The notes: generated by a model from the letters alone, not told the origin. 49,485 nt of DNA from DATAFO01 sp046728935 (GCA_046728935.1 JBKPFS010000030.1:1-49485), one strand, 5' to 3'. Shown: positions 25,514 to 35,928, numbered from the stretch's first letter. Numbers and translations: made by a program.

Positions 25514-26764
25514 ATGGCTCGCATCCTCCTGGGGGTGAGCGGCGGCATTGCCGCCTACAAGGCGCTCGAGCTCGCTCGGCTGGCGACGAAGGCGGGCCAC
25601 GGCGTCCGGGTGCTGATGACCCCCGCCGCGCGGCGGTTCGTCGGCCCGGCCTCGTTCGAGGCGATCGTGGGTGCCCCGGTGCTAAGCGACGAGTTCGAGC
25701 GCGACCCGATGCGGGGCGCGTTCCCCGGTGAGCCAGCCGCGGATCACGATCCGATCGGCCATCTCGCGGTGGTCGCGAACGCGGACGCCTACCTGATCGC
25801 GCCCGCGTCGGCGAACACGCTCGGCAAGCTCGCGGGGGGTCTTGCCGACTCGATGGTCACCACCTCCTTCCTCGCCTGCACTGCCCCGCGGGCCGTCGCC
25901 CCGGCGATGAACGACCGTATGTACGCCGATCCGGCGACGCAGGCGAACCTGGCGACCCTGCGCGAGCGCGGCGTGCACGTGATCGAGCCCGACGCCGGCG
26001 CGCTCGCCTCGCGCGGCGAATGGGGCGTGGGCCGGCTGCCCGACCCCGAGCGCCTGCTCGCCGAGGTAGAGGCGCTGCTGCCGGCGCCCGCCGGGGCCTG
26101 GGACGGCATCCGGGTCGTGGTCACCGCGGGGGGGACGCGGGAGCCGATCGATCCGGTCCGCTTCATCGGCAACCGATCGAGCGGCCGGATGGGGTTGGGG
26201 CTCGCGGCCGCGGCCGCCGCCCGCGGAGCCGAGGTGATCCTGATCGCCGCCAACGTCAACCTGCCCGAGCCACCGGGCGTGCGGAGGATCGACGTCGAGA
26301 CCGCGGCCGAGCTCGAGGACGCTGTCGCCGCCGAGTTCGGGGATGCCCATGTGCTGCTGATGGCGGCGGCGGTCGCCGATTTCCGGCCCGCGGAGGCGGC
26401 CGGGACCAAGATCCCGCGAGCGGGGGAGGGGGCGCTCGAGCTGCGGCTGGAGCGGACGGACGACGTCCTCGCGCGGGTCGCCGGCTCGCGGACCGACGAC
26501 CAGATCCTGGTCGGGTTCGCCGCCGAGCAGGGGCCCGATGCGATCGCCCGAGCGCGGGCCAAGCTCGAGCGCAAGGGGGTGGACGCGATCGTCTTCAACG
26601 ACGTCTCCCGCGCCGATATCGGGTTCGACTCGGAGCGAAACGAGGTCACGATCGTCGAGGCCGCGGGCGAGCACCACGTCCCGCTCGCGAGCAAGGAGGA
26701 GGTCGCCGAGGCGATCCTCGACCGGGTCGGGGCGCTGCGTGGCGCGCCGGCACGCGCCACCTGA
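25514..26764 (+). CDS. coaBC: Bifunctional PPC decarboxylase/PPC synthetase
   Basis: A 416-residue two-domain enzyme of coenzyme A synthesis. The flavin CoaC part (residues 1 to about 185) shows LGVSGGIAAYKALELAR, the SANTLGKLAGG loop and PAMNDRMY with the active-site asparagine. The CoaB part (about 195-410) shows TAGGTREPIDPVRFIGNRSS, AAAVADFRP and GFAAE. It joins cysteine to phosphopantothenate and decarboxylates the product. Full length and well conserved. Confidence 0.95.
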   Translation: MARILLGVSGGIAAYKALELARLATKAGHGVRVLMTPAARRFVGPASFEAIVGAPVLSDEFERDPMRGAFPGEPAADHDPIGHLAVVANADAYLIAPASANTLGKLAGGLADSMVTTSFLACTAPRAVAPAMNDRMYADPATQANLATLRERGVHVIEPDAGALASRGEWGVGRLPDPERLLAEVEALLPAPAGAWDGIRVVVTAGGTREPIDPVRFIGNRSSGRMGLGLAAAAAARGAEVILIAANVNLPEPPGVRRIDVETAAELEDAVAAEFGDAHVLLMAAAVADFRPAEAAGTKIPRAGEGALELRLERTDDVLARVAGSRTDDQILVGFAAEQGPDAIARARAKLERKGVDAIVFNDVSRADIGFDSERNEVTIVEAAGEHHVPLASKEEVAEAILDRVGALRGAPARAT

Positions 26765-26781
26765 GCGTTTGCGCCGCCGCC

Positions 26782-26787
26782 TACACT
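26782..26787 (+). promoter_or_regulatory. Putative -10 of the TPR gene
   Basis: TACACT, 10 nt before the GTG start at 26798. No clear -35. Confidence 0.35.
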
Positions 26788-26797
26788 GGGTTGTTCA

Positions 26798-27178
26798 GTG
26801 AGGGGCAAGGACGAACAACGCTCGGAGGCCACGTACACCCTCTACCGGCGCGGCTTGGAGCTGCTCGAGGACGGCAGCTTCGGTGAGGCCACCGTCCCGC
26901 TCGCCGAGGCGGCGCGCCGCGCTCCGGAGAAGAGCTCCGTGCGCGAGGCGTTGGGGCGCGCGTACTTCCGCAACCGCCAATTCGCGGAGGCGGCCGCCGA
27001 GTTCCAGGCGGTCGTCGAGACCCATCCGGTCAACGACTACGCGCACTTCTGCCTCGGGCGGGCGCTGAGCCTGACGGGACACAAAGAGCGAGCCCGCCAC
27101 CACCTCGCGCTGGCTTCGAACCTGCGTCCCGAGCGCCGCGACTACCGGATCTACCGCGAGCGCCTCGCGGCGAGCTGA
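26798..27178 (+). CDS. Tetratricopeptide-repeat protein
   Basis: A 126-residue protein with about three TPR-like helix pairs: YTLYRRGLELLEDGSFGEA, then REALGRAYFRNRQFAEAAAE, then YAHFCLGRALSLTGHKERAR. Such repeats bind partner proteins; the partner is unknown. No signal peptide or membrane segment. The gene lies alone between coaBC and dtd with its own possible promoter. Similar small TPR genes are not known to me to have an assigned role. Confidence 0.82.
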   Translation: MRGKDEQRSEATYTLYRRGLELLEDGSFGEATVPLAEAARRAPEKSSVREALGRAYFRNRQFAEAAAEFQAVVETHPVNDYAHFCLGRALSLTGHKERARHHLALASNLRPERRDYRIYRERLAAS

Positions 27179-27206
27179 GCCGAACGGGCGCGTCGCCCGC
27201 GGCCTC

Positions 27207-27212
27207 TACGAT
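27207..27212 (+). promoter_or_regulatory. Putative -10 of dtd
   Basis: TACGAT, 8 nt before the dtd ATG. No clear -35. Confidence 0.35.
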
Positions 27213-27220
27213 CGGCGCCG

Positions 27221-27637
27221 ATGAGGGCGCTCGTCCAGCGGGTCAGCCGGGCGTCGGTGGCCGTGGGCGGCGAGGAGGTGGCCGCGATCGGGGCCGGATT
27301 GGTCGTACTGCTCGGCGTGCGCGTCGGCGATCGCGACGAGGACGCCGACCGCCTCGCCGACAAGGTCAGGGCGCTGCGGATCTTCGACGACGCGCAGGGG
27401 CGGATGAACGAGCCGCTCGGCGATCGGGAGGTCCTGTGCGTGAGCCAGTTCACGCTCTACGCGGATGCTCGGAAGGGCAATCGCCCGAGCTACGTCGACG
27501 TGGCCCCGGCGGCGCAGGCCGAGCCGCTCTATGCCCGTTTCTGCGAGCGCCTCGGCGCGCGCCGCGGGGAGTTCGGGGCGCGGATGGCGGTCGAGCTGAC
27601 GGGCGACGGGCCGGTCACCCTGATGCTCGAGACGTGA
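27221..27637 (+). CDS. dtd: D-aminoacyl-tRNA deacylase
   Basis: A 138-residue DTD that removes D-amino acids or glycine from mischarged tRNA. The two active-site motifs are present: SQFTLYADARKGNRPSY near residue 76 and GDGPVTLMLET at the C-terminus, where Gly-Pro forms the chirality check. The usual Asn before the second motif is Gly here, a mild change. N-terminus MRALVQRVSRASV is typical. Confidence 0.95.
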   Translation: MRALVQRVSRASVAVGGEEVAAIGAGLVVLLGVRVGDRDEDADRLADKVRALRIFDDAQGRMNEPLGDREVLCVSQFTLYADARKGNRPSYVDVAPAAQAEPLYARFCERLGARRGEFGARMAVELTGDGPVTLMLET

Positions 27638-27640
27638 GCG

Positions 27641-27673
27641 CAGGGCGCCCCGGGCGGGCGCGGGCGCGCCCTG
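27641..27673 (+). terminator. GC hairpin after dtd
   Basis: CAGGGCGC (27641-27648) pairs with GCGCCCTG (27666-27673) across a 17-nt loop, 4 nt after the dtd stop. No U-tract; a weak terminator or 3'-end structure. Confidence 0.4.
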
Positions 27674-27706
27674 GCGCGGATCGCTCGTTGGCCACGCACC
27701 CGCGGC

Positions 27707-27712
27707 TATACT
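27707..27712 (+). promoter_or_regulatory. Putative -10 of the rimP-nusA-infB operon
   Basis: TATACT, 38 nt before the leader terminator stem and 69 nt before the rimP ATG. The -35 region (CTCGTT or TTGGCC) is poor. It is the only good -10 between dtd and the terminator. Confidence 0.5.
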
Positions 27713-27749
27713 CACTTTCGCTCTTTTCGTACCCGAACCCCTGACCAGA

Positions 27750-27775
27750 GGTGGGCCCGGGCCCACCCTTTTTTT
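27750..27775 (+). terminator. Intrinsic terminator in the rimP leader (possible attenuator)
   Basis: GGTGGGC-CCGG-GCCCACC (27750-27767) followed by C and seven T (27769-27775). Only 6 nt separate the U-tract from the rimP ATG, so no promoter fits in between. Either dtd transcripts end here and some read through, or this is a true leader attenuator for the nusA operon. Confidence 0.85.
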
Positions 27776-27781
27776 CGGCCT

Positions 27782-28216
27782 ATGACAGACCTTCAGCAGC
27801 TTCAGCAGACCATCGAGACGCGGATCCGCGGACTGGATCCGGAGCTCGAGCTGGTCGCCCTCGAGCGGCCCTCGGCGGGCAGCCTGCGGCTGTTCGTCGA
27901 TCATCCCGAGGGCGTCGATCTGGCACTGTGCGAACGGGTCACCGACGCCCTTCGGGACCTGCTCGACCGCTTCTCGCTCGAGGTCTCCTCGCCGGGGGCG
28001 GACCGGCCGTTGACGAAGCCGGAGCACTTCCGACGCTTCCTCGGCCGCAGGGTTCGGGTGCGCACCCGTGAGGCGATCAGCGGCCAGCGAAGCTTCACCG
28101 GCATGTTGACTGGTGCCGACGAGAGCACCGTCTCGGTCGACGGAGGCGGCGGCCCGGTCACGATCCCGCTCTCCGGCATCCGGCGCTCGAACCTCGTTCC
28201 CGACCCAAGCGTGTGA
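27782..28216 (+). CDS. rimP: Ribosome maturation factor RimP
   Basis: A 144-residue 30S assembly factor. The family core SLEVSSPGADRPLTKPEHF and the C-terminal SH3-like part (FTGMLTGADESTVSV, then IPLSGIRRSNLVP) are clear. The N-terminal domain is a little shorter than in many RimP proteins. There is no ribosome site before ATG 27782; the U-tract of the leader terminator lies there. Standard partner of nusA. Confidence 0.94.
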   Translation: MTDLQQLQQTIETRIRGLDPELELVALERPSAGSLRLFVDHPEGVDLALCERVTDALRDLLDRFSLEVSSPGADRPLTKPEHFRRFLGRRVRVRTREAISGQRSFTGMLTGADESTVSVDGGGGPVTIPLSGIRRSNLVPDPSV

Positions 28217-28232
28217 CCAGGAGGTATCGACT

Positions 28233-29977
28233 TTGAGCCGTGAGATCGTCGAGGCGATCAAGGGCCTCGAACAGGAAAAGGGAATCGACGCTGAGACGCT
28301 GATGGCGGCGCTCGAGGACGCGCTGCTCTCCGCGTACAAGAAGACCCCGGGCGCGGCGAAGTACGCGCGCGTGGACCTCGACCGCAACACGGCCGACTTC
28401 CGCGTCTACGAGCTGATCCTGCCGCCGGAGCTCGAGGAGAAGCTTCTCGCCCAGGCGCAGGAGCAGCAGGAGCAGGAGATCGATCCCGAGACGGGCGAAC
28501 TGCGCGAGCCGGAGGAGCCCGAGCTCGACCCCGAGATGCTCCGGCCCTACGAGGATCAGATCAAGAGCCGCGACGTCACTCCGGACGACTTCGGGCGCAT
28601 CGCCGCCCAGACCGCCAAGCAGGTGATCCTCCAGCGGATCCGCGAGGCCGAGCGCCAGATGATGTTCGAGGAGTACCAGGACCGGGTCGGAGAGCTGGTC
28701 ACCGGAATCATCCAGCAGTCGGACAACCGTTACACCCTTCTCCAGCTGCGCGAGCGGGTCGAGGCGCTGCTGCCGCGCTCCGAGCAGGTGTGGAACGAGC
28801 GCTACGACCACGGCATGCGCGTGAAGGCGGTGATCACCGACGTGTCCGCCGAGGGCAAGGGGCCGAGCATCGTCGTCTCGCGCCGCAGCCCCGAGCTGAT
28901 CAAGAGCCTGTTCGAGCTGGAGGTGCCCGAGATCGCCGACGGGCTGGTCGAGATCGTCGGGGTCGCGCGTGAGCCCGGCTACCGCTCGAAGATCGCGGTG
29001 ATCTCCCACGCGGACGGAGTCGACCCGGTGGGCGCCTGCGTCGGCCCACGCGGCTCGCGGGTGCGCATGGTCGTCTCCGAGCTGCGAGGCGAGAAGATCG
29101 ACATCATCCCCTTCAACGAGGAGCCGGCCCGCTTCGTCGCCAAGGCGCTCTCCCCGGCGCGTGTGCGCGAGGTGCTCGTCGACGACGAGACCAAGGAGGC
29201 GACGGTGATCGTCCCCGACGATCAGCTCTCGCTGGCCATCGGGCGCGAGGGCCAGAACGCGCGGCTGGCCGCGAAGCTGACGGGCTGGAAGGTGGACATC
29301 AAGTCCGAGACCGAGTTCAGCCAGGACGAGGAGCTCGAGTACGAGGAGGCCGAGGAGCTCGACGGGCGCTGCGCGGCGGTGCTCTCCGCCGGTAGGCGCT
29401 GCCCCAACGCCGCGCTCGAGGGCTCGCGCTACTGCGGCCTGCCCCAGCACCAGGCGCTGGCTCGCCTCTCCACCAATCAGGTGAACGTGCTCTCCGCGCT
29501 CTCCGACGAGGAGGTCGCACTGCTCGCCGACCCCAACGCCGGCGAGGCGACCGTCGAGCCGCTGGTCGAGCGCGCCGAGTCGGCGTTCTCGGAGGCGGAG
29601 ACGCCCGCCGAGGAGGCACCCGAGGGGGAGGCGGAGGAGGCCGAGGTGCCCGAGGAGCCGGTCGAGCCGTCCCCCGAGGAGGAGGGTGAGGAGACCGAGG
29701 CACCCGCCGAGGAAGGCGAGGAGACCGAGGCGCCCGCGGAGGAGCCGGTCGCCGAGGCCGAGGAGCCCGAAGAGGTCGAGGAAGTTGAAGAGGTCGAGGA
29801 GGATGAGTCCCCCGAGCCGGCCGATGAGCCCGACGAGCTCCAGGAGGCGATCGAGGAGGCGGAGCCGGCCGAAACCGGGGCGGAGTCCGGGGACTCCGCC
29901 GGGGCGGCGACGGAGGAGACCGCGCGTGTCGGCGCAGGATCTAGCGAGGAAGGCGAAGCTGGCGAGGGCGCTGACGA

Positions 29978-29981
<4 letters not shown>
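28233..29981 (+). CDS. nusA: Transcription factor NusA with Cys/His motif and acidic tail
   Basis: A 582-residue NusA. The N-terminal RNA-polymerase domain (with an acidic insert near residues 75-105), S1 domain (about 190-245) and two KH domains (about 250-365, ending LAIGREGQNARLAAKLTGWK) are standard. Then comes a Cys/His segment (Cys380, Cys390, Cys401, His406) of the type C-x9-C-x10-C-x4-H, and a Glu/Pro/Ala-rich acidic tail of about 130 residues with repeated ETEAPAEE and EEVEE units. TTG at 28233 follows AGGAGG (28219-28224) with 8-nt spacing. The upstream frame is rimP out of phase. Function of the extension is unknown. Confidence 0.95.
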
Positions 29982-32221
<2,240 letters not shown>

Positions 32222-32227
32222 CGCGAT

Positions 32228-32325
32228 AAGCGTCGCCTGCCGTTGTCCTCGCCGGATCGTCTCGCTCACGTACGTGCTCAGTACGCTCGCGTCCCGATCC
32301 GGCTGCGTCCTAGGCAGGCTCGCTT
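32228..32325. repeat. 98-nt rod-shaped inverted-repeat element
   Basis: Nested arms: AAGCG/CGCTT (32228-32232, 32321-32325), GCCTGCC/GGCAGGC (32235-32241, 32313-32319), GCCGGATCG/CGATCCGGC (32251-32259, 32295-32303) and CGTAC/GTACG (32269-32273, 32281-32285). The two inner internal loops are both 9 by 9 nt, and within each loop the two strands resemble each other as direct copies. It starts 7 nt after infB. It could be a dispersed palindromic repeat, a 3'-end structure of infB mRNA or a small RNA. No reading frame fits. Confidence 0.65.
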
Positions 32326-32354
32326 CTCGCGCTCCTCAACGGGGCGGGCCGGCG

Positions 32355-32360
32355 TACGCT
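32355..32360 (+). promoter_or_regulatory. Putative -10 of the DUF503 gene (leaderless)
   Basis: TACGCT, exactly 6 nt before the GTG at 32367. No -35 consensus at proper spacing. Confidence 0.4.
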
Positions 32361-32366
32361 TGACGC

Positions 32367-32666
32367 GTGGCCGCCTACGTCTGCCTGATCGAGGTTCGCT
32401 TGCACCTCAACGACGCCGGCAGCCTGAAATCGAAGCGCAAGGTCGTGAGCTCGCTGAAGGCCCAGGTGCGGCAGCGGTTCGGTGCCTCGGTGGCGGAGGT
32501 CGACGGCCACAACACGTGGCAGCGGACGACGCTCCTGTGCGCGCTGGTCGGGGGCGGGGAGGTCGCGAGGCGGGCCGACGAGCTGGAGCGGTTCGTCGAG
32601 GCGCGCTGCCCCGACGCGTGCGGGTTCGACCGCAGGCTGCTGAGCATGACGGACCTCGACGATTGA
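32367..32666 (+). CDS. DUF503 (YlxP-like) protein
   Basis: A 99-residue DUF503 protein, the family that sits between infB and rbfA in many Gram-positives. Core features are VCLIEVRLHLNDAGSLKSKR, KAQVRQRFGASVAEVDGHNT and WQRTTLLCALVG. A ribosome-linked role is likely from conserved position, but the biochemical function is not settled. GTG at 32367 begins the conserved sequence. Confidence 0.9.
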   Translation: MAAYVCLIEVRLHLNDAGSLKSKRKVVSSLKAQVRQRFGASVAEVDGHNTWQRTTLLCALVGGGEVARRADELERFVEARCPDACGFDRRLLSMTDLDD

Positions 32667-32714
32667 TTCCGTCCGGCCAGGCGCGCGCACGGGCGCCGCA
32701 CGGCCGACGGGAGC

Positions 32715-32720
32715 TATAGT
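32715..32720 (+). promoter_or_regulatory. Putative -10 of rbfA
   Basis: TATAGT, 9 nt before the rbfA ATG at 32730, again leaving almost no leader. No ribosome site is present. Confidence 0.45.
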
Positions 32721-32729
32721 CGCGCCGCT

Positions 32730-33071
32730 ATGACCTCCGGTGGCGTCGACAGAATGCGGCGCGTCAACGAGGTGATGCGTGAGGTGATCGGGTCGGCGAT
32801 CAGCTCCGAGCTCGAGGACCCAAGGATTGGATTCGTCACCGTGACCGCCGTTGACACCAGCTCTGACCTGCGCACGGCGCGGGTCTACGTCAGCGTGCTC
32901 GGCGACGAGGGCGAGCGCGAGGCGACGCTGGCCGCGCTCGCATCCTCGCACGGCCTGCTTCAGGCGGCGGTGGCGCGTGAGATGCGGATGAAGCGGACGC
33001 CGACCCTCACCTTCCACTACGACGAGGGGCCCGAGCGCGGCGTGCGGATCTCAAGCCTGCTCGAGGGATGA
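32730..33071 (+). CDS. rbfA: Ribosome-binding factor A
   Basis: A 113-residue 30S maturation factor with RVNEVMREVIGSAISSELED, GFVTVTAVDTSSDLRTARVY and the C-terminal RTPTLTFHYDEG. Single KH-type fold, normal length. ATG at 32730; its stop overlaps the nrnA start (ATGA). Confidence 0.94.
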   Translation: MTSGGVDRMRRVNEVMREVIGSAISSELEDPRIGFVTVTAVDTSSDLRTARVYVSVLGDEGEREATLAALASSHGLLQAAVAREMRMKRTPTLTFHYDEGPERGVRISSLLEG

Positions 33072-34069
33072 GCGAGGTCGCGACCAAGCCGAGCTCGGAC
33101 CTCGAGCAAGTGCTAGCGGAGCTGCGCGAGGGCGAGCGGTTCCTGCTCACCTGCCACGAGGGCCCCGACGGCGACGCGCTGGGCTCGCTGCTGGCCCTCA
33201 ACCACATCCTCCGGCAGCTCGGCAAGGACACCGTGATGTTCCTCGACGCGAAGGAGTTCCCGCTCCCCATCGAGTACCGCTTCATGCCCCTGGAGGAGGT
33301 GTTCCACGAGCCGCCGGCCGACGTCGTCGACCGCGTCCTCGTGTTCCTCGACTGCGGCAACATCGATCGGATGCCGGTCGAGTTCCTGCGCCGGGAGGGC
33401 GCGCACGTGATCAACATCGATCACCACCACGACAACACGCGGTTCGGCAGCGTCAATGTCGTCGATACGGGTGCCTCGTGCACCGCCGAGATCGTCTACG
33501 AGCTCGCCAAGCGGCTGGGGGTGGAGGTGACGCCGGAGATCGCCTCGGCGCTGTACGTCGCGCTGATCACCGACACCGGCCGGTTCATGTACGAGAACAC
33601 CGGCCCGAACGCCCACCGGATGGCGGCCGAGCTGATCGAGGCCGGCGTCGACGTGCACGACACCTACCGCCGCCTGTACGAGCGGGTGCCGATCGAGAAG
33701 GTGAAGCTGGTGGCGCGGGCGCTGGAGAAGATCGAGCGCTTCGACGGTGGCCGGGTCGCGCTCACGTACATCTCGCATGCCGACTATCGCGACACGGGCG
33801 CGTCGGAGGTCCTGACCGAGGGGATCATCGACTACGTGCGGGCGCTTGAGGGCACGTCGGTCGCCGGCGTCATCCGGGACAAGACCGACGGCGGCAACTG
33901 GGCGCGAAAGGTCAGCCTGCGCTCCACCGACGGCCGCGTCGACGTCTCCGCGATCGCCCGCAAGCACGCTGGCGGCGGGCACCCGCGGGCTGCCGGGTTC
34001 GGCACCGATCTCCCCTACGAGGAGCTGATCGGCTTTCTGCGGGCGGAGGTTGCGGAGCAGCTTGGGTGA
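33068..34069 (+). CDS. nrnA: Bifunctional oligoribonuclease/PAP phosphatase (DHH family)
   Basis: A 333-residue DHH/DHHA1 phosphoesterase. TCHEGPDGDALGS, LDCGN, the DHH motif in INIDHHHDNTRFG and TDTGRF form the metal site, and the C-terminal DHHA1 domain ends with KHAGGGHPRAAGF. Such enzymes degrade nanoRNA and hydrolyse phosphoadenosine phosphate or cyclic dinucleotides. Location between rbfA and truB is conserved in Gram-positives. Confidence 0.92.
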   Translation: MSEVATKPSSDLEQVLAELREGERFLLTCHEGPDGDALGSLLALNHILRQLGKDTVMFLDAKEFPLPIEYRFMPLEEVFHEPPADVVDRVLVFLDCGNIDRMPVEFLRREGAHVINIDHHHDNTRFGSVNVVDTGASCTAEIVYELAKRLGVEVTPEIASALYVALITDTGRFMYENTGPNAHRMAAELIEAGVDVHDTYRRLYERVPIEKVKLVARALEKIERFDGGRVALTYISHADYRDTGASEVLTEGIIDYVRALEGTSVAGVIRDKTDGGNWARKVSLRSTDGRVDVSAIARKHAGGGHPRAAGFGTDLPYEELIGFLRAEVAEQLG

Positions 34070-34697
34070 CCCACCCGGGGTCGTGCTCGCCGACAAACCG
34101 GCCGGCGTCAGCTCGCACGACGTAGTCGTCCGCATCCGGCGCCGGTTCAAGGCAAAGGCAGGCCACGCCGGGACCCTCGACCCCTTCGCTACCGGGCTGC
34201 TGATCGTGCTCGTGGGCCGCGAGGCCACGCGCGAGCAGCGCCGCTTCATGGAGCTGCCGAAGACCTACCGAGCCGTGGCCCGCTTAGGCGCCGTCTCGAC
34301 CACCGACGATCCCGAGGGCGAGATCACGGAAACGGGCGTCGTGCCCGCGAGCCTGGAGCTGCCCACCGGCGAGCTCCGCCAGCGGCCCCCGGCCTTCTCC
34401 GCGGTGAAGGTCGGCGGGGTGCGCGCGTACCGGCGCGCCCGGCGCGGCGAGGAGGTCGAGATGCCCCCGCGCCTCGTTCACGTCCACCGCTTCGAGCAGC
34501 TCTGGCGCGAGGACGACCGGGTGGGGCTGGAGATCGAGTGCTCGTCGGGTACCTACGTGCGCAGCCTGATCGCCGAGCTCGGCGACGCGTACTGCACCGA
34601 GCTCCGTCGCACGGCGATCGGCCCCTTCTCGGTGGAGGAGGCCGATAGGGACCGCCTCGTGCCGCTCGCCGAGGCGCTCGCTCGCGTACCCGGCTGA
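34062..34697 (+). CDS. truB: tRNA pseudouridine-55 synthase
   Basis: A 211-residue TruB that forms pseudouridine in the tRNA T-loop. The start region LADKPAGVSSHDVV, the catalytic aspartate in KAGHAGTLDPFATG, and SAVKVGGVRAY and IECSSGTYVRSLI are present. It is short, lacking most of the C-terminal PUA-type domain of E. coli TruB. TTG at 34062 overlaps the nrnA stop (TTGGGTGA); TTG at 34050 is possible but adds only four residues. Confidence 0.93.
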   Translation: MGDPPGVVLADKPAGVSSHDVVVRIRRRFKAKAGHAGTLDPFATGLLIVLVGREATREQRRFMELPKTYRAVARLGAVSTTDDPEGEITETGVVPASLELPTGELRQRPPAFSAVKVGGVRAYRRARRGEEVEMPPRLVHVHRFEQLWREDDRVGLEIECSSGTYVRSLIAELGDAYCTELRRTAIGPFSVEEADRDRLVPLAEALARVPG

Positions 34698-34725
34698 CGC
34701 AGCTGCTCACGCGCCTCGGCCCGAG

Positions 34726-35631
34726 TTGGCAGAGTTCCGGCCCGTGAGCATCAGGGTGACCCGGCTTCCCGACGCCGAGCGGCGGCCGCGCCACGTCGCG
34801 ATCGGGGTCTTCGACGGCGTCCACGTCGGGCACCGACAGGTGATCGATCGCGCGGACACCGTGCTCACCTTCGACCCGCATCCGCTGCGCGTGATCCATC
34901 CCGAAGCGGCGCCGAAGCTGATCATGCCGTTCGAGATCAAGCGGGACGTGATCGAGGGACTGGCGGTCGAGGAGCTGGTCATCATCCCGTTCGACGAGGA
35001 GTTCTCGAAGATCGAGGCGCAGGAGTTCTGCCGGCGGGTCCTCGTCGAGACGCTCGACGCCAAGCAGGTCTCGGTGGGGGAGAACTTCCGCTTCGGCGCC
35101 AAGGCGCAGGGTGGCCCGGCGATGCTGGGCGCGAGAACGGAGTTCTCCACCCGGGTCGTCCCGCTGGTCGAGGTCGACGGCGAGACCGTCTCCTCGAGCC
35201 GGGTGCGGGCGCTGGTCGCGGCGGGCGAGGTCGACGCGGCGATGCGCTGCCTTGGGGCGCCGTTCCTGCTCGAGGGGGAGGTCGTGGAGGGCGATCGCCG
35301 GGGGCGCGAGCTGGGCTTTCCAACCGCCAACATCGTCCCCGACGACGAGCTCGTGTCACCCGGCCACGGGGTGTACGCGGCGTTCGCCAACGGGTTGCCG
35401 GCGGCGGTCAACGTCGGCGTCCGGCCCACCTTCGAGACCGGCCGAGGGCTGCTCGTCGAGGCCTATCTGATCGACCACGAGGCCGACCTCTACGGGCGCA
35501 TCCTGCGGGTCGCGTTCATCGCCAGACTGCGTGGCGAGAAGCGCTTTCCGAGCGTCGAGGACCTGGTCGCGCAGATGCATCGAGACGTCGAGGAGGCCCG
35601 AGAGCTCTGTGCTAGCTTCTCTCCTCCGTAG
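34726..35631 (+). CDS. ribF: Bifunctional riboflavin kinase/FAD synthetase
   Basis: A 301-residue RibF. The adenylyltransferase domain shows AIGVFDGVHVGH, TFDPHP, VGENFRFGAKAQGG and the ISSTxVR-equivalent VSSSRVRALV; the kinase domain shows GRELGFPTANI and VNVGVRPTFE. Between HVGH and TFDPHP the segment is about 12 residues shorter than in E. coli RibF. TTG at 34726 is listed; GTG at 34744 is also possible. The TAG stop (35629-35631) lies inside the left arm of the terminator before rpsO. Confidence 0.93.
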   Translation: MAEFRPVSIRVTRLPDAERRPRHVAIGVFDGVHVGHRQVIDRADTVLTFDPHPLRVIHPEAAPKLIMPFEIKRDVIEGLAVEELVIIPFDEEFSKIEAQEFCRRVLVETLDAKQVSVGENFRFGAKAQGGPAMLGARTEFSTRVVPLVEVDGETVSSSRVRALVAAGEVDAAMRCLGAPFLLEGEVVEGDRRGRELGFPTANIVPDDELVSPGHGVYAAFANGLPAAVNVGVRPTFETGRGLLVEAYLIDHEADLYGRILRVAFIARLRGEKRFPSVEDLVAQMHRDVEEARELCASFSPP

Positions 35632-35653
35632 CGGCCCGCCCGCTACGTTTTTT
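35627..35653 (+). terminator. Intrinsic terminator between ribF and rpsO
   Basis: CGTAGCGG (35627-35634) pairs with CCGCTACG (35640-35647) over a 5-nt loop, followed by six T (35648-35653). The ribF stop codon is in the left arm and the rpsO ATG is 5 nt after the U-tract. A ribosome ending ribF would cover the left arm, so termination may depend on ribF translation. The hairpin could also be part of an S15-binding leader. Confidence 0.82.
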
Positions 35654-35658
35654 CTGAG

Positions 35659-35928
35659 ATGACGCTGACGAAGGAAAGAAAGGCCGAGCTGGTCGGCAAG
35701 TACGGTCGCTCCGACGGCGACACCGGCTCGGCGGAGGTACAGGTGGCGCTGCTGACGGAGCGGATCAACGAGCTCACCGAGCATCTGCGCACCCACCGCA
35801 AGGACCACCACTCACGCCGCGGATTGCTGATGCTGGTCGGCAAGCGCCGTCGACTGCTCCGCTACCTCGAGAGCAGCGACCTGGAGCGCTACCGCGCCCT
35901 GGTCGCCGACCTCGGCTTGCGGCGCTGA
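35659..35928 (+). CDS. rpsO: 30S ribosomal protein S15
   Basis: An 89-residue S15 with MTLTKERKAELVGKYGRSDG, DTGSAEVQVALLTERI, then TEHLRTHRKDHHSRRG and the C-terminal RRRLLRYLE. It binds 16S rRNA early in 30S assembly and often represses its own mRNA. There is no ribosome site upstream of ATG 35659, only the terminator U-tract and CTGAG. Confidence 0.97.
   Translation: MTLTKERKAELVGKYGRSDGDTGSAEVQVALLTERINELTEHLRTHRKDHHSRRGLLMLVGKRRRLLRYLESSDLERYRALVADLGLRR

Noticed and set aside
29580..29900. Repetitive GAG-rich DNA that could look like a repeat array
   Set aside because: It encodes the Glu/Pro/Ala-rich tail of NusA; repeats are irregular and in frame, not CRISPR or satellite DNA.
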